A stretch of DNA of 64,000 nt from Protonemura montana (Eukaryota > Arthropoda > Insecta > Plecoptera > Nemouridae), in NCBI GenBank assembly GCA_947568835.1, contig OX387602.1:32088242-32152241 (forward strand). Reading direction: 5' to 3'. The notes under the pieces are model-generated. The model was not told where the DNA came from. It searched no databases and saw only the letters and a list, made by a program, of their open reading frames with translations. The position numbers and the translations under genes are program-made. Shown piece by piece: positions 25,101 to 36,068 of this stretch; positions within the stretch are counted from its first letter, which is position 1; the number at the start of each line of letters is the position of its first letter.

Positions 25101-28100
25101 TCGTTAAACACCACAAATCAATCAATCCTTCAGGAACTTCCCGTAAACCTATCTTCATCGAGCCTTTGATTTATCCTTTGATATAAATACCGCAAATCAA
25201 ATCAACGTCTGTACCTTTGCGGCTGCATTGATGCCCGCGAGGATCCCCTGCGCGGCAGCTTCTTCGTATCCCGTTGTGCCGTTTATTTGCCCGGCGAAGA
25301 AGAGCCGCGAGATCCGCTGAGTCTCCAGCGTCGGGCGGAGCTCGCGAGGATCAACGAAGTCGTACTCGACTCCGTACCCCGGTCGCAGAACTGTCACGTT
25401 GGCGAGTCCAGGCATGCAACGTACCTGGACAAAAACACATCCGAGTTACAAATATTACAGTTATTATTATTAAAGTAATACACGATGGTCCTTCAGGACG
25501 AGGTTCAGAGAGTTTCATGGACAACTGCTTCTACAGCGTAAACAAATTTTATAATTTCTAGACCTTCTATTTTAGATGTATTGTACATGTACTTATTTAT
25601 TAGTTAGTATTTATTATTATTATTTTTTCTTTCGTATTTTCTTTCTTTTTGTAAATGTATCTTTTGTAAATGTAACATACCATTTGTGTTAGACATATGA
25701 ACAACATGACTGTCTATATATCCCTAGGGACAAAAACCCACAATAAATTATTATTGTTTATATAATAATACTAGCAGTACCCGCTGCCTACGGCCGCTTT
25801 ATATTTTGAGAATGTGGGCATTTTGGTTTCAAATGTAAAGCCTCTAATGGGACCACAACCAAAAGTACCCCCATTTATTGAATTTGAAATTTGCCGCTTA
25901 TGTCACTCGGGGTCACTGCATTGTGGAAACTCTGTGAATTCCAAAGTGACCACGATGACAATTTCAACCGACAATAAATTATTATTATTATTATTATTAT
26001 TGTTGAGAGGTTATTAGTGAACCTACTAATACAATGTTCTTCCCATGGCAAGCATTGACATCAGATTTCACACAAAGAGAATGAGAATTTGACAAAGGCA
26101 AATCACCACTAGGTTAAAATTCTTGGGATTTCTACAAAAATTTACTAATTAAACTTGAAATTAACTGATGAAAACACTAAAAATTGCACGGGCTTTTGAG
26201 ACAATTCAAAATCAGGGACAAAGTCCAACGTCAAATTGTAGTTATTCGAGTTTGACAGGTTGTGACGTGATATAGCGTCACTAGAATCAGAGTGACTGTG
26301 AGTATTCACAGCCTCTTGGTTCTACTCCTTGGAGATCTGTCATTCTCATCAAATACACTAAAATCATCTCAAATATTGATGCCCAAATAGCAACTCAAAC
26401 TCCGATCTCCACCTGTCGCTGGTGTTGCTCTAACCCGTTTGGACATCAATTTTTGAGACGGTTTTAGTGTTAATAATAATAAAATACCGTGCGCATTGCA
26501 AGCGTTTGCAATTAAAATAAGATTTCAAGCAAAAAATGAGCAGGTTTTGATGCAAAAAGCAATTTGCTGAAAGGCAAGTTCTTCTTTCTGAATGTGTGTA
26601 AACTACGATGGATGGCAACGTACCAGCTGGACTTGTTGTTCTTCAGGGAGCGTGCAGGAGAGTCCGTTGGGGTAGACCACGTTGGTGTCCAAGCCCTCGG
26701 GTTCCAGCCAGATCTGGTGGGCTTTGCCCCCGAATCTGTAGAGTTGAAACAATAGCATACAAGCCTTGCTACCGTCAACCCAATCCATCTTATCCAACCT
26801 TCGCACTTCCGAGAACTCCAAGGATCCAATTGAAGAAGGAATTACTGATTGATTGATTTGTAAATCATCAGATCGTTAGACTTAACAGACCGTTAAACAA
26901 AGAAACGGCGTACGTTTAGCTGTTGCCAATAAATTAGCAAGTTAACGGGCAGTTAGAATTTAACACACTCGATCCGTCGTTTAAAAATTGCAATAACAGT
27001 TCTCTCTTTTGTAAGCATTCTGTTAATCTCTTCTCTTCTGTTGCTTTCCCCGTATCTGCTTTTAAAATTACTACCTTCTTATTTTCCTTCAATTCCCTCA
27101 AAGCTTCTGTCTCTTCTGGTTTTGTGTTAATGGTGTTCCTGGTGTGTTTTGTTTGAACTCTTCTGTTTTCCCTTCCTTAAAATGTATGCTACATCCTGTC
27201 TTCTGACATCTGCTAATTTAAAAGGTAACCTTTTAACTACATCTTCTACCCCTGCTATTATTGGTTCTACAGGAATACTAATTGGAGCTATTGCAAACTT
27301 GAATACCTTTTCTAAAACTCCATTACCTGCATCCGACACACATGTATTAGATTGCTTGTGAATTGTCTTGAATTCCCTCTTGATTCTACATAAGTTGTCT
27401 GGCTTTCAACTAATTTTCTCACCTGTCATTTGGTGAAGCCAAGAGTTGTGATTGAAAACAATGGAATCAAACATATCCCACGAATCCAAGGAAATAATAT
27501 CACATAACTAGGATCTGCAGATATAAATTTGTTGGTTACAAACCCATATTTACTTTCTTGTCCCTTGAATTGTCTTCCATAAGAACGCTTTACCAGCCAA
27601 ATCACAAATTAACTCGGTGTGTTTAGCCCTCGGGTGATGCTTGATTTCAATCCACGACGATATCACATCTAAATCTTGACATCGAATCAGAAAATGTAAT
27701 CTACAACCTCCAGTGTTTCTCTTCTCTCAGAGTCTTGCCAATCTATCTTCCAACTTCCCACGTCTCTCCCCATAAAGATTTAACTTGATGTAGACTTAGC
27801 ACTAGTTTTAACAAAAACTATTTCAACTGGGTTTTCAATGCTAAGTGAAGAACAACTGAATTTCCCAACGTTTCGTAACTTGTACCTGTTACTTTATCAA
27901 GGGTTACAATTAAGAGTTCAAACAACACACAAAACTATAAGAGACAAATGGATGAAGTAATCCAATCAGAACATTAGGTAAAACTGAAGAGATTGGGTTG
28001 GGTGTTAAGAGAAGGAGCCAATAGAAGAAAAGCTAAAAAGAGAATTAGTTCGAAACGAATCAATTATCCAAAAGTTCATGGGTTACCAAAACTTCACGAA

Positions 28101-29928
28101 ATAGATTGGTAAAAGTAAGTATATAACATGTTCCACGTACCTGAGAACCTTGCTCTCGATGGAAGGACAGTACCGCGGTCCTGTCAGTTCCTCGGTCACG
28201 TGTCGGTTGCAATGAAGGTTCGCTCGTACGACGGCGTCGACCCCCGGCGTCGTGTACGTCATGTGACAATCACGTTGATCGCACGCATCCAGCCACACGC
28301 GATCGTTCAGGAACGAGAACGGAACGGGCGGATCATCGCCTGGCATTTGTCATTGATTTAGAAACCAAACGGTTTGACGTGTTGGAGACACCGGTCCTCG
28401 TTAGATCACTGAAGTTAAGCAACACTGCGCTGAGTCAGGTATTGGATGGGTGACCATCATACACATGACCAGTTCTGTTTGGGAGAGAGGTTGGAGGGAT
28501 GAAAGTTAAGCAACACTGCGCTGGGTCAGGTATTGAATGGGTCATTGGAATGTCAAACAGAGAAGTTGCCAACCCTTGTTGCCATGACAACGTAACAAAG
28601 GGGAATGAAAGGAAACGTATCGTGCACCTGTTGCCCCCGGTTACCTCCGTGCGCCTGCAGGACGCTGAAGTCGATTGTGCTGCCGTCAAGTCGCGGTGGC
28701 GTCCCTGTCTTGAGTCGTCCCAAGCGGAACTCAAGTCGCTCCAGCGTGTTGGCAAGACCGATCGCGGGCTCGTCTCCCATCCGCCCGGCCGGCCTAACCT
28801 GACCAATCACAGAGCAGCGTCAGCAAAACATATAATCGTTGAGTGCAGGTTCTAGGTAGAGACAGAACGTCAATGTTACAGTCTCTGCGTGAAAGATGGC
28901 CGCCAAATGACTACCTTACCGACAAAAATGCAGAGTACCGGAACATCACATTAAGTGGAGCCACTGTCGTATGAATTTTAATTTCAATATTTCTCGTATA
29001 TCGTTTTTAATATCGTTACGTGTTTATCAATCGTTGAGGTAAACATTGATAGAGAATTTTTGAGCATGAAAAGTCTCAAAAGCGAGTTAACCTACGAGAA
29101 ATATTGAAATTAAATTTCATACGACAGTGGCTCCACTTAACGTGATGTTCCGGTACTCTGCATTTTTGTCGGTAAGGTAGTCATTTGGTGGCCATCTTTC
29201 ACACAGAGACTGTAACATTGACGTTGTTTCAAGAGGCTGTGAACTCAGTCTTGCCAACCTCCAGTCCGATGTTGATCTGGCCTTTGAGGAACGTGCCGGT
29301 CGTTATGACGACCGCTCGACCCCGTACGACGGTCCCGTCTCGCAGAACAACTCCGTCGCACCGCCGCGCTCCGTGTTCGCCCGGCACCGGCTCCGAGAGC
29401 GACAGGTCTTCCACCGCGGCGACCATAACCTCCAAGTTGGGCGTGTGATGGAACAGCTCTGTCTGCAAGTGTTGCTTGTAGAGTGTTCGGTCGATCTGCG
29501 CTCGCGGGCCCCACACCGCAGGTCCCTTGCGACGATTCAACATCTTGTACTGGATGCCGGAGAGATCGCAGATCCGACAGCAAACCCCGTCGAGGGCGTC
29601 GATCTCACGCATCAAATGTCCCTTCCCGATACCTCCGAAAGATGGGTTACATGACATCTCGCCTAGAAACATATCGGTTTCAGTTGCGTTGTTTAGCCGG
29701 TGAATTGTGTTGGTGATTTAGTAGTTTCTTACCGACTGTCTCTTTCTTGTGAGTGATGAGGAGTGTGCGAGATCCCATGCGTGCGGCGGCGGCACAAGCC
29801 TCTGTCCCGGCGTGCCCACCGCCGACTACGATCACGTCGAATACGTCGGGAGAGGAATGTACGAGCCGTCTTCGTAGCCGTGAGCAGGGCACGAGCTTGC
29901 TCCATCGACACCATGACAGAAGGCTCAT
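16176..29928 (-). CDS. MTO1: MTO1, mitochondrial tRNA 5-taurinomethyluridine synthase subunit (MnmG/GidA family), complete
   Basis: Ten exons, all GT-AG and in phase: 29733-29928, 29259-29662, 28645-28798, 28141-28339, 26624-26735, 25215-25424, 24209-24526, 23784-24022, 22669-22729 and 16176-16268. Total 1986 bp, 661 residues, close to animal MTO1. The N-terminus is basic (SRLRRRL), as expected for mitochondrial import. It is followed by the FAD-binding [11 protein letters not shown] (residues 34-44), then [25 protein letters not shown], both GidA signatures ([12 protein letters not shown] and [18 protein letters not shown]), and [15 protein letters not shown] with [20 protein letters not shown]. 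The C-terminal ASRIPGVTP region is the part that in bacteria helps bind MnmE. With GTPBP3 it installs taurinomethyl groups on wobble U of mitochondrial tRNAs using FAD. The small exon 9 (61 bp, [11 protein letters not shown]) was found by phase and homology. The last intron, 6.4 kb, is almost entirely satellite. Confidence 0.95.
16438..18240. repeat. 10-bp satellite (RGGGACATCT), left block, MTO1 intron 9
   Basis: About 180 loosely conserved units of AGGGACATCT/GGGGACATCT. The ten-base period is close to one helical turn. The same satellite resumes at 20366 on the far side of the purine-rich hexamer array, so that array arose within it or was inserted into it. Confidence 0.95.
18238..20365. 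repeat. Hexamer satellite GGGGAA / GACGAA with extreme strand bias, MTO1 intron 9
   Basis: About 2.1 kb of interspersed GGGGAA and GACGAA (GACGAC) hexamers. The plus strand is nearly free of T, so the MTO1 sense strand is almost all C and T with G only in CGTC. Many frames stay open on both strands because the period is a multiple of three; the resulting low-complexity ORFs (up to 728 codons) are artefacts. Confidence 0.95.
20366..21785. repeat. 10-bp satellite (RGGGACATCT), right block
   Basis: Continuation of the 10-bp satellite, more degenerate toward its right edge with variants such as GGGATATTTA. It ends in unique AT-rich intron sequence. Confidence 0.95.
21786..22668. other. MTO1 intron 9, unique AT-rich part
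   Basis: No repeat family or exon was recognised between the satellite and exon 9. It carries the exon 9 donor GTGAGT at 22663-22668 (minus strand). Confidence 0.6.
22845..23640 (+). mobile_element. Penelope-like terminal sequence split by a 7-bp array (MTO1 intron 8)
   Basis: The right part (CTTTTTGTTATTGGAAAATT through AACCCAGTTGAAATAG and CATCAAGTAGACATGAGTCT) is a good family copy. At the left edge, TTTCCCAATAACAAAAAG is the inverse of the sequence right after the array, so the satellite occupies the loop of an inverted repeat. Confidence 0.65.
22872..23458. repeat. 7-bp satellite (CCATGYC), MTO1 intron 8
   Basis: About 84 units of CCATGTC or CCATGCC. The T/C choice changes irregularly along the array. 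ORFs on both strands are products of the repeat. Confidence 0.97.
24088..24185 (-). mobile_element. Penelope-like terminal fragment (MTO1 intron 7)
   Basis: GACTCATGTCTACTTGATGT through ATGCTAAGTGAAGAACAACT, truncated abruptly before the conserved GAAACG section. It lies within 30 bp of the exon 7 donor side. Confidence 0.65.
24666..24728 (-). mobile_element. tRNA-like SINE head (MTO1 intron 6)
   Basis: Minus strand: TGGTAGAGCACCCGACCGGC as the A-box side and GGGTTCGTATCCCGG as T-arm, tRNA-like spacing. The retroposon 3' end at 24.85 kb follows closely. Confidence 0.55.
24851..25125 (+). mobile_element. Retroposon 3' end (LINE or SINE tail), MTO1 intron 6
   Basis: Contains CTTCGGAAGGGACGTTAAGC, GACTACGTGCCGGCACCGTG and a terminal GCGTCGTTAAACACCACAAA with a short AATC-type tail, typical of non-LTR retrotransposon or SINE 3' ends. 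A nearly identical piece of about 95 bp sits at 38.54 kb, and the end motif recurs at 11.74 kb. Confidence 0.6.
25425..26219. other. MTO1 intron 5, mostly nondescript
   Basis: AT-rich with short ATT trinucleotide runs (25448-25476, 25978-26000) and no exon or recognised element. Confidence 0.5.
26220..26525 (+). mobile_element. tRNA-like core element with core reversed relative to flanks (MTO1 intron 5)
   Basis: Both flanks read in plus orientation (TTCGAGTTTGACAGGTTGTG ... CACTAAAATCATCTCAAA on the left; TTTTTGAGACGGTTTTAGTG and CATTGCAAGCGTTTGCAATT on the right). The core between them reads on the minus strand (ATTGATGCCCAAATAGCAAC ... CCACCTGTCGCTGGTGTTGC) up to CTAACCC, then returns to plus-strand TTTGGACATCAATTTTTGAG. 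Confidence 0.75.
26950..27905 (-). mobile_element. Penelope-like retroelement remnant, broken, MTO1 intron 4
   Basis: On the minus strand, a terminal sequence (27781-27905) is followed by coding-like remnants. These show an N-terminal-domain feel ([20 protein letters not shown]), then [20 protein letters not shown] and [17 protein letters not shown], the phrase that precedes the reverse transcriptase domain in Penelope-like proteins. The reverse transcriptase core and GIY-YIG domain are absent. The remnant is broken in several places and looks moderately old. Confidence 0.65.
28381..28560 (+). repeat. 5S rRNA-derived repeat, two 91-bp units (MTO1 intron 3)
   Basis: GACACCGGTCCTCGTTAGAT and ACTGAAGTTAAGCAACACTG then TATTGGATGGGTGACCATC match the central part of metazoan 5S rRNA (the internal control region, about bases 30-100). 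The second unit starts 91 bp later. The 3' third is unrelated to 5S. Confidence 0.75.
28866..29225. mobile_element. Long inverted-repeat (foldback) element in MTO1 intron 2
   Basis: Two near-perfect inverted arms of about 133 bp (28866-28998 and 29093-29225) surround a 94-bp spacer. Outer ends are AACGTCAATG / CATTGACGTT. The arms carry AAAGATGGCCGCC and ACTGTCGTATGAA. It is a MITE-like non-autonomous DNA element; very few differences between arms suggest recent origin or gene conversion. Confidence 0.85.
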
Positions 29929-31680
29929 TGCTGATGCCAGGTTGTTGAAATATTTAGAGAGGAGAACGGATTTGTGGAACGAAACACTTTTAATAAGCTG
30001 CTGCGACCAGCTCTAGTAATAGATCAGTTGCTTGGAATGTTCGTGTAAGTACTTTCTTAGGTTATGTTTTATGACGAATTTTAAAATGACGATATCATTA
30101 TAAATAGGTTTTCATTCACGGAACAAGCTAATAAGATTAAGAGAGGGGCCATCAAATACCTGTTTACTTCAAGTTTTGGGATTTTAATTGTATTTTTCTG
30201 TTGAAATGTTGACTTTCAAAGACTACGCACATTTCCTATTTTGCCATATTTAAACTTGGTACCAATAGGATTTATGGCAGACATGAGCAACAACGCTACA
30301 ACAAAAAACGACATATTAAAACTGATCAATACCGTGGAAATTTGATGTTAAAATACTTACATCTATTTTGAATATTCAGTGTTTAATTTTAATAAACATT
30401 AAACAAATTTGATATTTAATTTTTATTAAATTTTATCAGATACAAAATCCAGTTCTTAAAAGATTCTAATAACAAATTTATATTTGTTGTACTGGCAGCA
30501 TCGTATGAAATACAAGTCAGTTCAGCTATTTAATCAACTAAGAAAATATTTTTGATAAATAAATGCAATTAAAATGATAAACATTATCATCACTTGATTT
30601 ATTTATTGACAAAACAAATGTTATTTCTAGTCCAGCAAATATGATGAGAAAAGTATATAAATACAGAAACGCAGTTGAACAGCTGTACCACTTTCGTGGC
30701 AGCGGGCATGGGGAGTGGATCGGTTCGTGCGTCGGCGAGTGCAAGTGTCAAAGCTGTTGTCAACAGTGCAATTCAGATTACCGGCGCCGTCAAAGCCGAC
30801 ACAAGCTATTGTTTACCACAGGCAATAAGTGAACAATAAGTGAACAATAAGTGCACCATTCCAACTGATCACAGCGGCGTTTTAATCCAAGGTAAGCCTC
30901 TCCCGAACAACAATCATTTTTGGAGGGCTATGCCTGCAAAATAACTTGACCTCATGTCAAATGTCAGACGAAGCCAAATCGCCTCAGAATCAAACGAATT
31001 CAATGAATGAGCCATCAATTCATGAAGACAATTTCAGTGTTTATTGCTATCTAATCACATTACTTACCAAGCAATTCATTGTTTGTTCAATTTGTTTACT
31101 TAACTCATTAGTAATTTCAATAATTATAATTACCACAATAAATATTCACATTCCTGAACATCAAAGAAACAGTTTTACCCAAATGACCGCACAGACTTGT
31201 GATAAAACCACACACATTTTACGCCAAATGATTTCTTCTATCAAAATAATAATCTGGCATTTGCACTGAGATCAAAGATCCTTCCGGGAGATCAACGTGA
31301 AGGTCGCCCGTGATTCGCGCCGCATGGCAAGTTATAAGCTTTTCACTTTGAAAGACACGAGAAAATCGGCGACGATTTAACAAAACGAAGTTGTGATAAA
31401 CTTGTTCCTGTGTTCGGTAACGCGGCGTTATCAGGAGAATGTAAACGATAGGGAATTGATGAGTGCATGCGTCGTTGTACCTTCCCCTCGGCCTTGTCTT
31501 GACGCACCTTTCTATAATCTGTCGTCACAGCAAAACCCGTTATCCGGACGCACTACACGCACTGCTATTTCCATCAACTTCACACTCAATCAAATCAGAG
31601 ATGTCACATACCAAGCGAATCAGATATCACCCAAACCAACCCCCAAATGAATAACAATAATGTTTTATTATAAACAACAC
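29929..31680. other. MTO1 upstream region and intergenic DNA
   Basis: AT-rich sequence upstream of the MTO1 start codon, presumably holding its promoter, though no clear core element was identified. Two frames (30641-30832 and 30946-31269) are open but show no family resemblance. Confidence 0.4.
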
Positions 31681-31689
31681 TAATCGAGT

Positions 31690-32100
31690 CCAAACCTGGA
31701 CTCGATAATAAAGAATACCCCGCGCATTGCAAGCGTTTGCAATTTAAATTAGATTTCATCTCAATACAGCAACGAATCAAACGTCAAATTAAAGTTATTC
31801 GAGTTTGACAGGTTGTGACGTGATATAGCGTCACTAGAATCAGAGTGACTGTGAGTATTCACAGCCTCTTGGTTCTACTCCTTGGAGATCCGTCATTCTC
31901 ATCAAATACACTAAAATCATCTCAAAAAACCAGTGTCCAAGTAGCTCAATTGGTTAGAGCAACACCCGCGACAGGTGGAGATCGGGGTTCGAGTCCGCGT
32001 TTGGACTTCAATTTTTGAGACGGTTCTAGTGTTGTTGATAATAAAATACCCCGCGCATTGCAAGCGTTTGCAATTTAAATCAGATTTCATCTTAATACTA
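31690..32100 (+). mobile_element. tRNA-like core element, single intact core
   Basis: Best single-copy form of the family. The left flank TTCGAGTTTGACAGGTTGTG ... TCATCAAATACACTAAAATC ATCTCAAAAA is followed by one full tRNA-like core (GTCCAAGTAGCTCAATTGGT ... GGGGTTCGAGTCC) and by TTTTTGAGACGGTTCTAGTG. CCCCGCGCATTGCAAGCGTT occurs on both sides (31717 and 32049) as a direct repeat about 330 bp apart. The two sides of the core (ACACTARAAYCRTCTCAAAAA and its complement) form an inverted repeat of about 21 bp. Confidence 0.8.
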
Positions 32101-32339
32101 ACGTTTATTTATCACAATTGGCCGCATTTGACATGAAATAAGTCATAAATCCGTGAAAGACAAGTGATGTTCTCGCCTGGGCCCACGAGATCAGAACCCA
32201 GATTCAAACATTGAGCTCTCAACTCAGCCGGGTTTTAGCAGAGTAGCTTAACAAGGCGCCGAACAACGGCTGCCCGCGGGGTTGACAACAGGCAATTATC
32301 TCGTTAGCACAGAGATTAATCTGCAGCCATTGTTTTGCA

Positions 32340-32347
32340 TTTCACCC

Positions 32348-32378
<31 letters not shown>

Positions 32379-32650
32379 AGGCCGGTACTCAGACCCGAGT
32401 CGTACTTTCCCACGCTCGATTATACGCAAGAGATTGTGCAAGGTGCGGATGCAACACCAGCAACATAACGTCCGGCACATGCCATGTTGGCGGCGTCCAC
32501 CTCGCAGACTCCCAAAGCTAGACAAACGCCTCCCGTCCTGGTCTTACATTCAACTTTGGAGGGCAAACATCGACCTGGGCCCAGGTCCTACCAATCCCCC
32601 CCACGTCGCGGTGATCGTCGTCCTATGAATAATGCACGCCGCGGTTCCTA
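32340..32650 (+). other. ACG trinucleotide run and possible retroposon fragment
   Basis: A short ACG/CGACGG run is followed by a frame reading WRANIDLGPGPTNPP, which resembles the D-x-E-x-N-P-G-P neighbourhood seen near the N-terminus of some non-LTR retrotransposon proteins. Only this phrase supports it. Confidence 0.2.
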
Positions 32651-32878
32651 TCCAATGTACGGTCATTAGACGCCCGGCGTCGTGCATCGTGCGTCGTGCG
32701 TCGCGTCCCAAGCCCCGTGGAGCGCGCGGCGGCGTCGCGGTCCAGCCCCGTGGATCGCGCGGCGGCGTCGCGGTCCAGCTCGCCGTGTTTCGGAAGATAT
32801 TTCAACTCGTGTGAAGTAGGTCGTCGCGGACCAACGCGCAGATTCAGGCAAGCGTCTTCACTTCCACGCAGAGACAAG

Positions 32879-33068
32879 GCATGGCATGGCATGGCATGGC
32901 ATGGCATGGCATGGCATGGCATGGCATGGCATGGCATGGCATGGCATGGCATGGCATGGCAAGGCATGGCTTGGCATGGCAAGGCATTGCATGGCATGGC
33001 ATGGCATGGCATGGCATGGCAAGGCATGGCTTGGCATGGCAAGGCATTGCATGGCATGGCATGGCAAG
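32879..33068. repeat. Pentamer satellite (GGCAT on plus strand)
   Basis: About 37 units of GGCAT/ATGGC, with a 50-60-bp higher-order pattern in the right part marked by AAGGCATGGCTTGGCATGGC and GGCATTGC. The reverse-complement pentamer forms the array at 36.5 kb. Confidence 0.97.
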
Positions 33069-33547
33069 ATAGTATTGCAGAATTGCCTCCTCCGCGCCGA
33101 GTTGCATGTCAGCACGCGATGCAATGCACGGTGTCAAACGCCCTCTCGAGCGTCGTCTAGTTTACCACCCCGTGGCAAGGGGGGGGGGGGGGGAGAGGAG
33201 GCGTTAGACTGTTATCAACGTGACTGACGACGCCGTAGCACGCCACGACGCCGACGTCGGGCTCCTCGGGGGACGGCGTCGGTGCGAGTCGACCACGCAT
33301 GGGTTGGATATCGATTCCTTGCCTCAGGTCGGTCTTGTCTGGAGCTGGGACGGATAGTGCTGCGTATCAGGGGAGGCGTTTCACACCCTTTGCGTGGCTC
33401 AAATTTGCCGGTCGATGCACTAGAAGCACGCTTGGCTAGGCTTGTCATCGGCTTCACTTTTTATCATCCCGAAATATCGCTACGCTCATCGCACAACGTG
33501 ACCGAAATTGTCTCCGCGAAGCTCTGATAATAATAATAACAACGATA
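33069..33547. other. GC-rich intergenic DNA with a long G-run
   Basis: Contains about 17 consecutive G at 33179-33195. Other G-runs are at 35207-35226 and 37546-37558. No gene was recognised. Confidence 0.5.
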
Positions 33548-33915
33548 GTTTTTAGACTCATGTCTACTTGATGTAAACTTAGCACTTGTTTTAACAAAAA
33601 CTATTTCAACTGGGTTTTCAATGCTAAGTGAAGAACAACTGAATTTCCCAACGTTTCGTAACTTGTACCTGTTACTTTATCAAGGGTAAGAGCAGTCCTG
33701 ACAATTTTCCAATAACAAAAGAACCACATAAAATTATAACAATTACCAAGTTCAAGCTTCCTAAATGCATCTAAATAAAATAATCAGGGTCAATAACTTA
33801 AAAACTAATGTATTTTGTATTTTCTGAAATAAAATCCCGAACACATTAGCGTATTTAACCAACTAACCAATTATGTGTGTGTATATTTGTGTTCAGCATT
33901 CAAAACCCATTTCAA
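33548..33915 (-). mobile_element. Penelope-like terminal sequence, long copy
   Basis: Well-preserved family copy from GACTCATGTCTACTTGATGT through AACGTTTCGTAACTTGTACC, TTACCAAGTTCAAGCTTCCT and AATAATCAGGGTCAATAACT to a degraded inverted end (CAGCATTCAAAACCCATTTC). Confidence 0.65.
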
Positions 33916-33917
33916 AT

Positions 33918-34809
33918 TGTTTTTTTTAATATCAATAATAAGTTTTTTTGTCCAGAATCGATCATTTTACAAGATATTGAATAAGTCGTCTTTTTTGTTA
34001 AAATATTACGTCACATAATACCAACTCTTACCAAGTAAATATTGTTTTAAAATATTATTAAAATGTACATTTCATTGGGTTTATTTATCCTCGTTGGCAG
34101 TTTTTTGATGAGGAATTTGTCATCAAGGTTTAGTCAGCTTCTCACTTCATGAATATTGTTTCAAACTTGTTGTATTATTTGTTGACATCGATGACTCGGC
34201 GGTTATTTTCAATTACAATCATTAAACCAACTCATAACAATGTATAAACAAAATATTAAAATATCTGAACAATGAAAAGATAGCTGCAGACAGAAAATGA
34301 GCCAGTGAAACGAGACACGAACCCAGGATCTCTCAGTAATATTTTGAAAGAGTTCTTATAAAATATGTCTCCACGGTTTGGTTAAATCGCCAAGAATTCT
34401 AAGTGCTCTGCAATTGAAATCGTCTCCCACTTGAAGTTAAGTTACCTCAAAGTTCAACTCTATAACAAATATGAGCAAGAACAGGACAGTAAAAGCTTTG
34501 CAGAGTTTTCAGCTATAACTTAAAAACGCCAATTTGCGTTCATGATATCGTAAAACGACTGATTAAAAAGTTAACGAGCTGGTTATCACATGGTTATCAC
34601 ATTGACAACGTATTGAGGCCACCACGCGTTCTATTACCAACCGTACAGCCTTGCGTTCTATAATAGCATACCTAGCATGTGGGGGACTTCGGACTGAACC
34701 AGGTGTATACGTGACGTGCACCCGGAGGACGATGAGTTGTTTATGGTAACAACGCCTCCATCGTCTCGCCTCATCACCAGTGATTTACTTCCTGTCCCGT
34801 GTACTTCCG
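33918..34809. other. AT-rich intergenic DNA
   Basis: No exon recognised. A tRNA T-arm-like sequence (minus strand CTGGGTTCGTGTCTCG, near 34313-34330) is the only hint of a SINE. Confidence 0.4.
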
Positions 34810-35045
34810 GTTTAACATACGGGCATAAAGTTGAGCAACACTGCGCTGAGTCAGTTATTGGATGGGTGATCATCATACACATGACCAGTTCTGTTCGGGA
34901 GAGAGGTTGGAGGGATGAAAGTTAAGCAACACTGTGCTGGGTCAGGTATTGGATAGGTGACCATCATACACATGACCAGTTCTGTTCGGGAGAGAGGTTG
35001 GAGGGATGAAAGTTAAGCAACACTGCGCTGGGTCAGGTTTTGCCT
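34810..35045 (+). repeat. 5S rRNA-derived repeat, three 91-bp units
   Basis: GTTAAGCAACACTGYGCTG and TTGGATGGGTGAYCATCAT recur at a 91-bp step (unit marks near 34832, 34923, 35014), as at 28.4 and 37.7 kb. Confidence 0.75.
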
Positions 35046-35439
35046 CATTGAAGCGTGTGCCAAACATCAGTCTTTAATTTTAAATACATTTTCGTGGATT
35101 TTTATGAAAGTTTGCGCAGAAATCGTGCCGACGTTCACCTCGCTATCACCGCGATTAAACTCGACGGCGTCGTCCTTGGCTCGCCACACGAGTGATAGTG
35201 AAGGGTGGGGGGGGGGGGGGGGGGGGCGATTAGCAAGCTTAGAGTCAGGTGACAGCCACACTGGCAACTCACCTGCCACCACGTGGCGATGTCGACGTCG
35301 AGCGGAAGTGGAAGTCGCTGACGAAGAAATTCCGCAGACACCAAAGCAAACAAATTCTTGCTGTCTTTGCAGTTATTGGCAATCAATGGCCAATTGGAGG
35401 GGAGGGGGCAAGGGGCACTGTCAGCACCCAAATAACTTG

Positions 35440-36068
35440 AATGGAGCATAGGATCCAGCCAGCTGATCTCAAATAACCTGCATAGAGCATAGGATCCAGC
35501 CAGCTGATCTCAAATAACCTGGATAGAGCATAGGATCCAGTCAGCTGATCTCAAATAACCTGGATAGAGCATAGGATCCAGCCAGCTGATCTCAAATAAC
35601 CTGGATAGAGCATAGGATCCAGTCAGCTGATCTCAAATAACCTGGATAGAGCATAGGATCCAGCCAGCTGATCTCAAATAACCTGGATAGAGCATAGGAT
35701 CCAGCCAGCTGATCTCAAATAACCTGCATAGAACATAGGATCCAGCCAGCTGATCTTAAATAACCTGGATAGAGCATAGGATCCAGCCAGCTGATCTCAA
35801 ATAACCTGGATAGAGCATAGGATCCAGCCAGCTGATCTCAAATAACCTGGATAGAGCATAGGATCCAGCCAGCTGATCTCAAATAACCTGCATAGAACAT
35901 AGGATCCAGCCAGCTGATCTTAAATAACCTGGATAGAGCATAGGATCCAGTCAGCTGATCTCAAATAACCTGGATAGAACATAGGATCCAGTCAGCTGAT
36001 CTCAAATAACCTGGATAGAACATAGGATCCAGCCAGCTGATCTCAAATAACCTGGATAGAACATAGAA
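35440..36068 (+). repeat. 41-bp minisatellite, copy 2
   Basis: About 15 units, plus-strand form ATCCAGCCAGCTGATCTCAA then ATAACCTGGATAGAGCATAGG. Variants TCAGCTGATC, CATAGAACATAGG and GATCTTAAAT recur at fixed intervals, showing block duplication. A 20-G run lies about 220 bp upstream. Confidence 0.95.

Noticed and set aside
30641-31269. Two open frames of 63 and 107 codons upstream of MTO1
   Set aside because: No signal peptide, splice-consistent partner or family resemblance; AT-rich chance frames are expected at this length.
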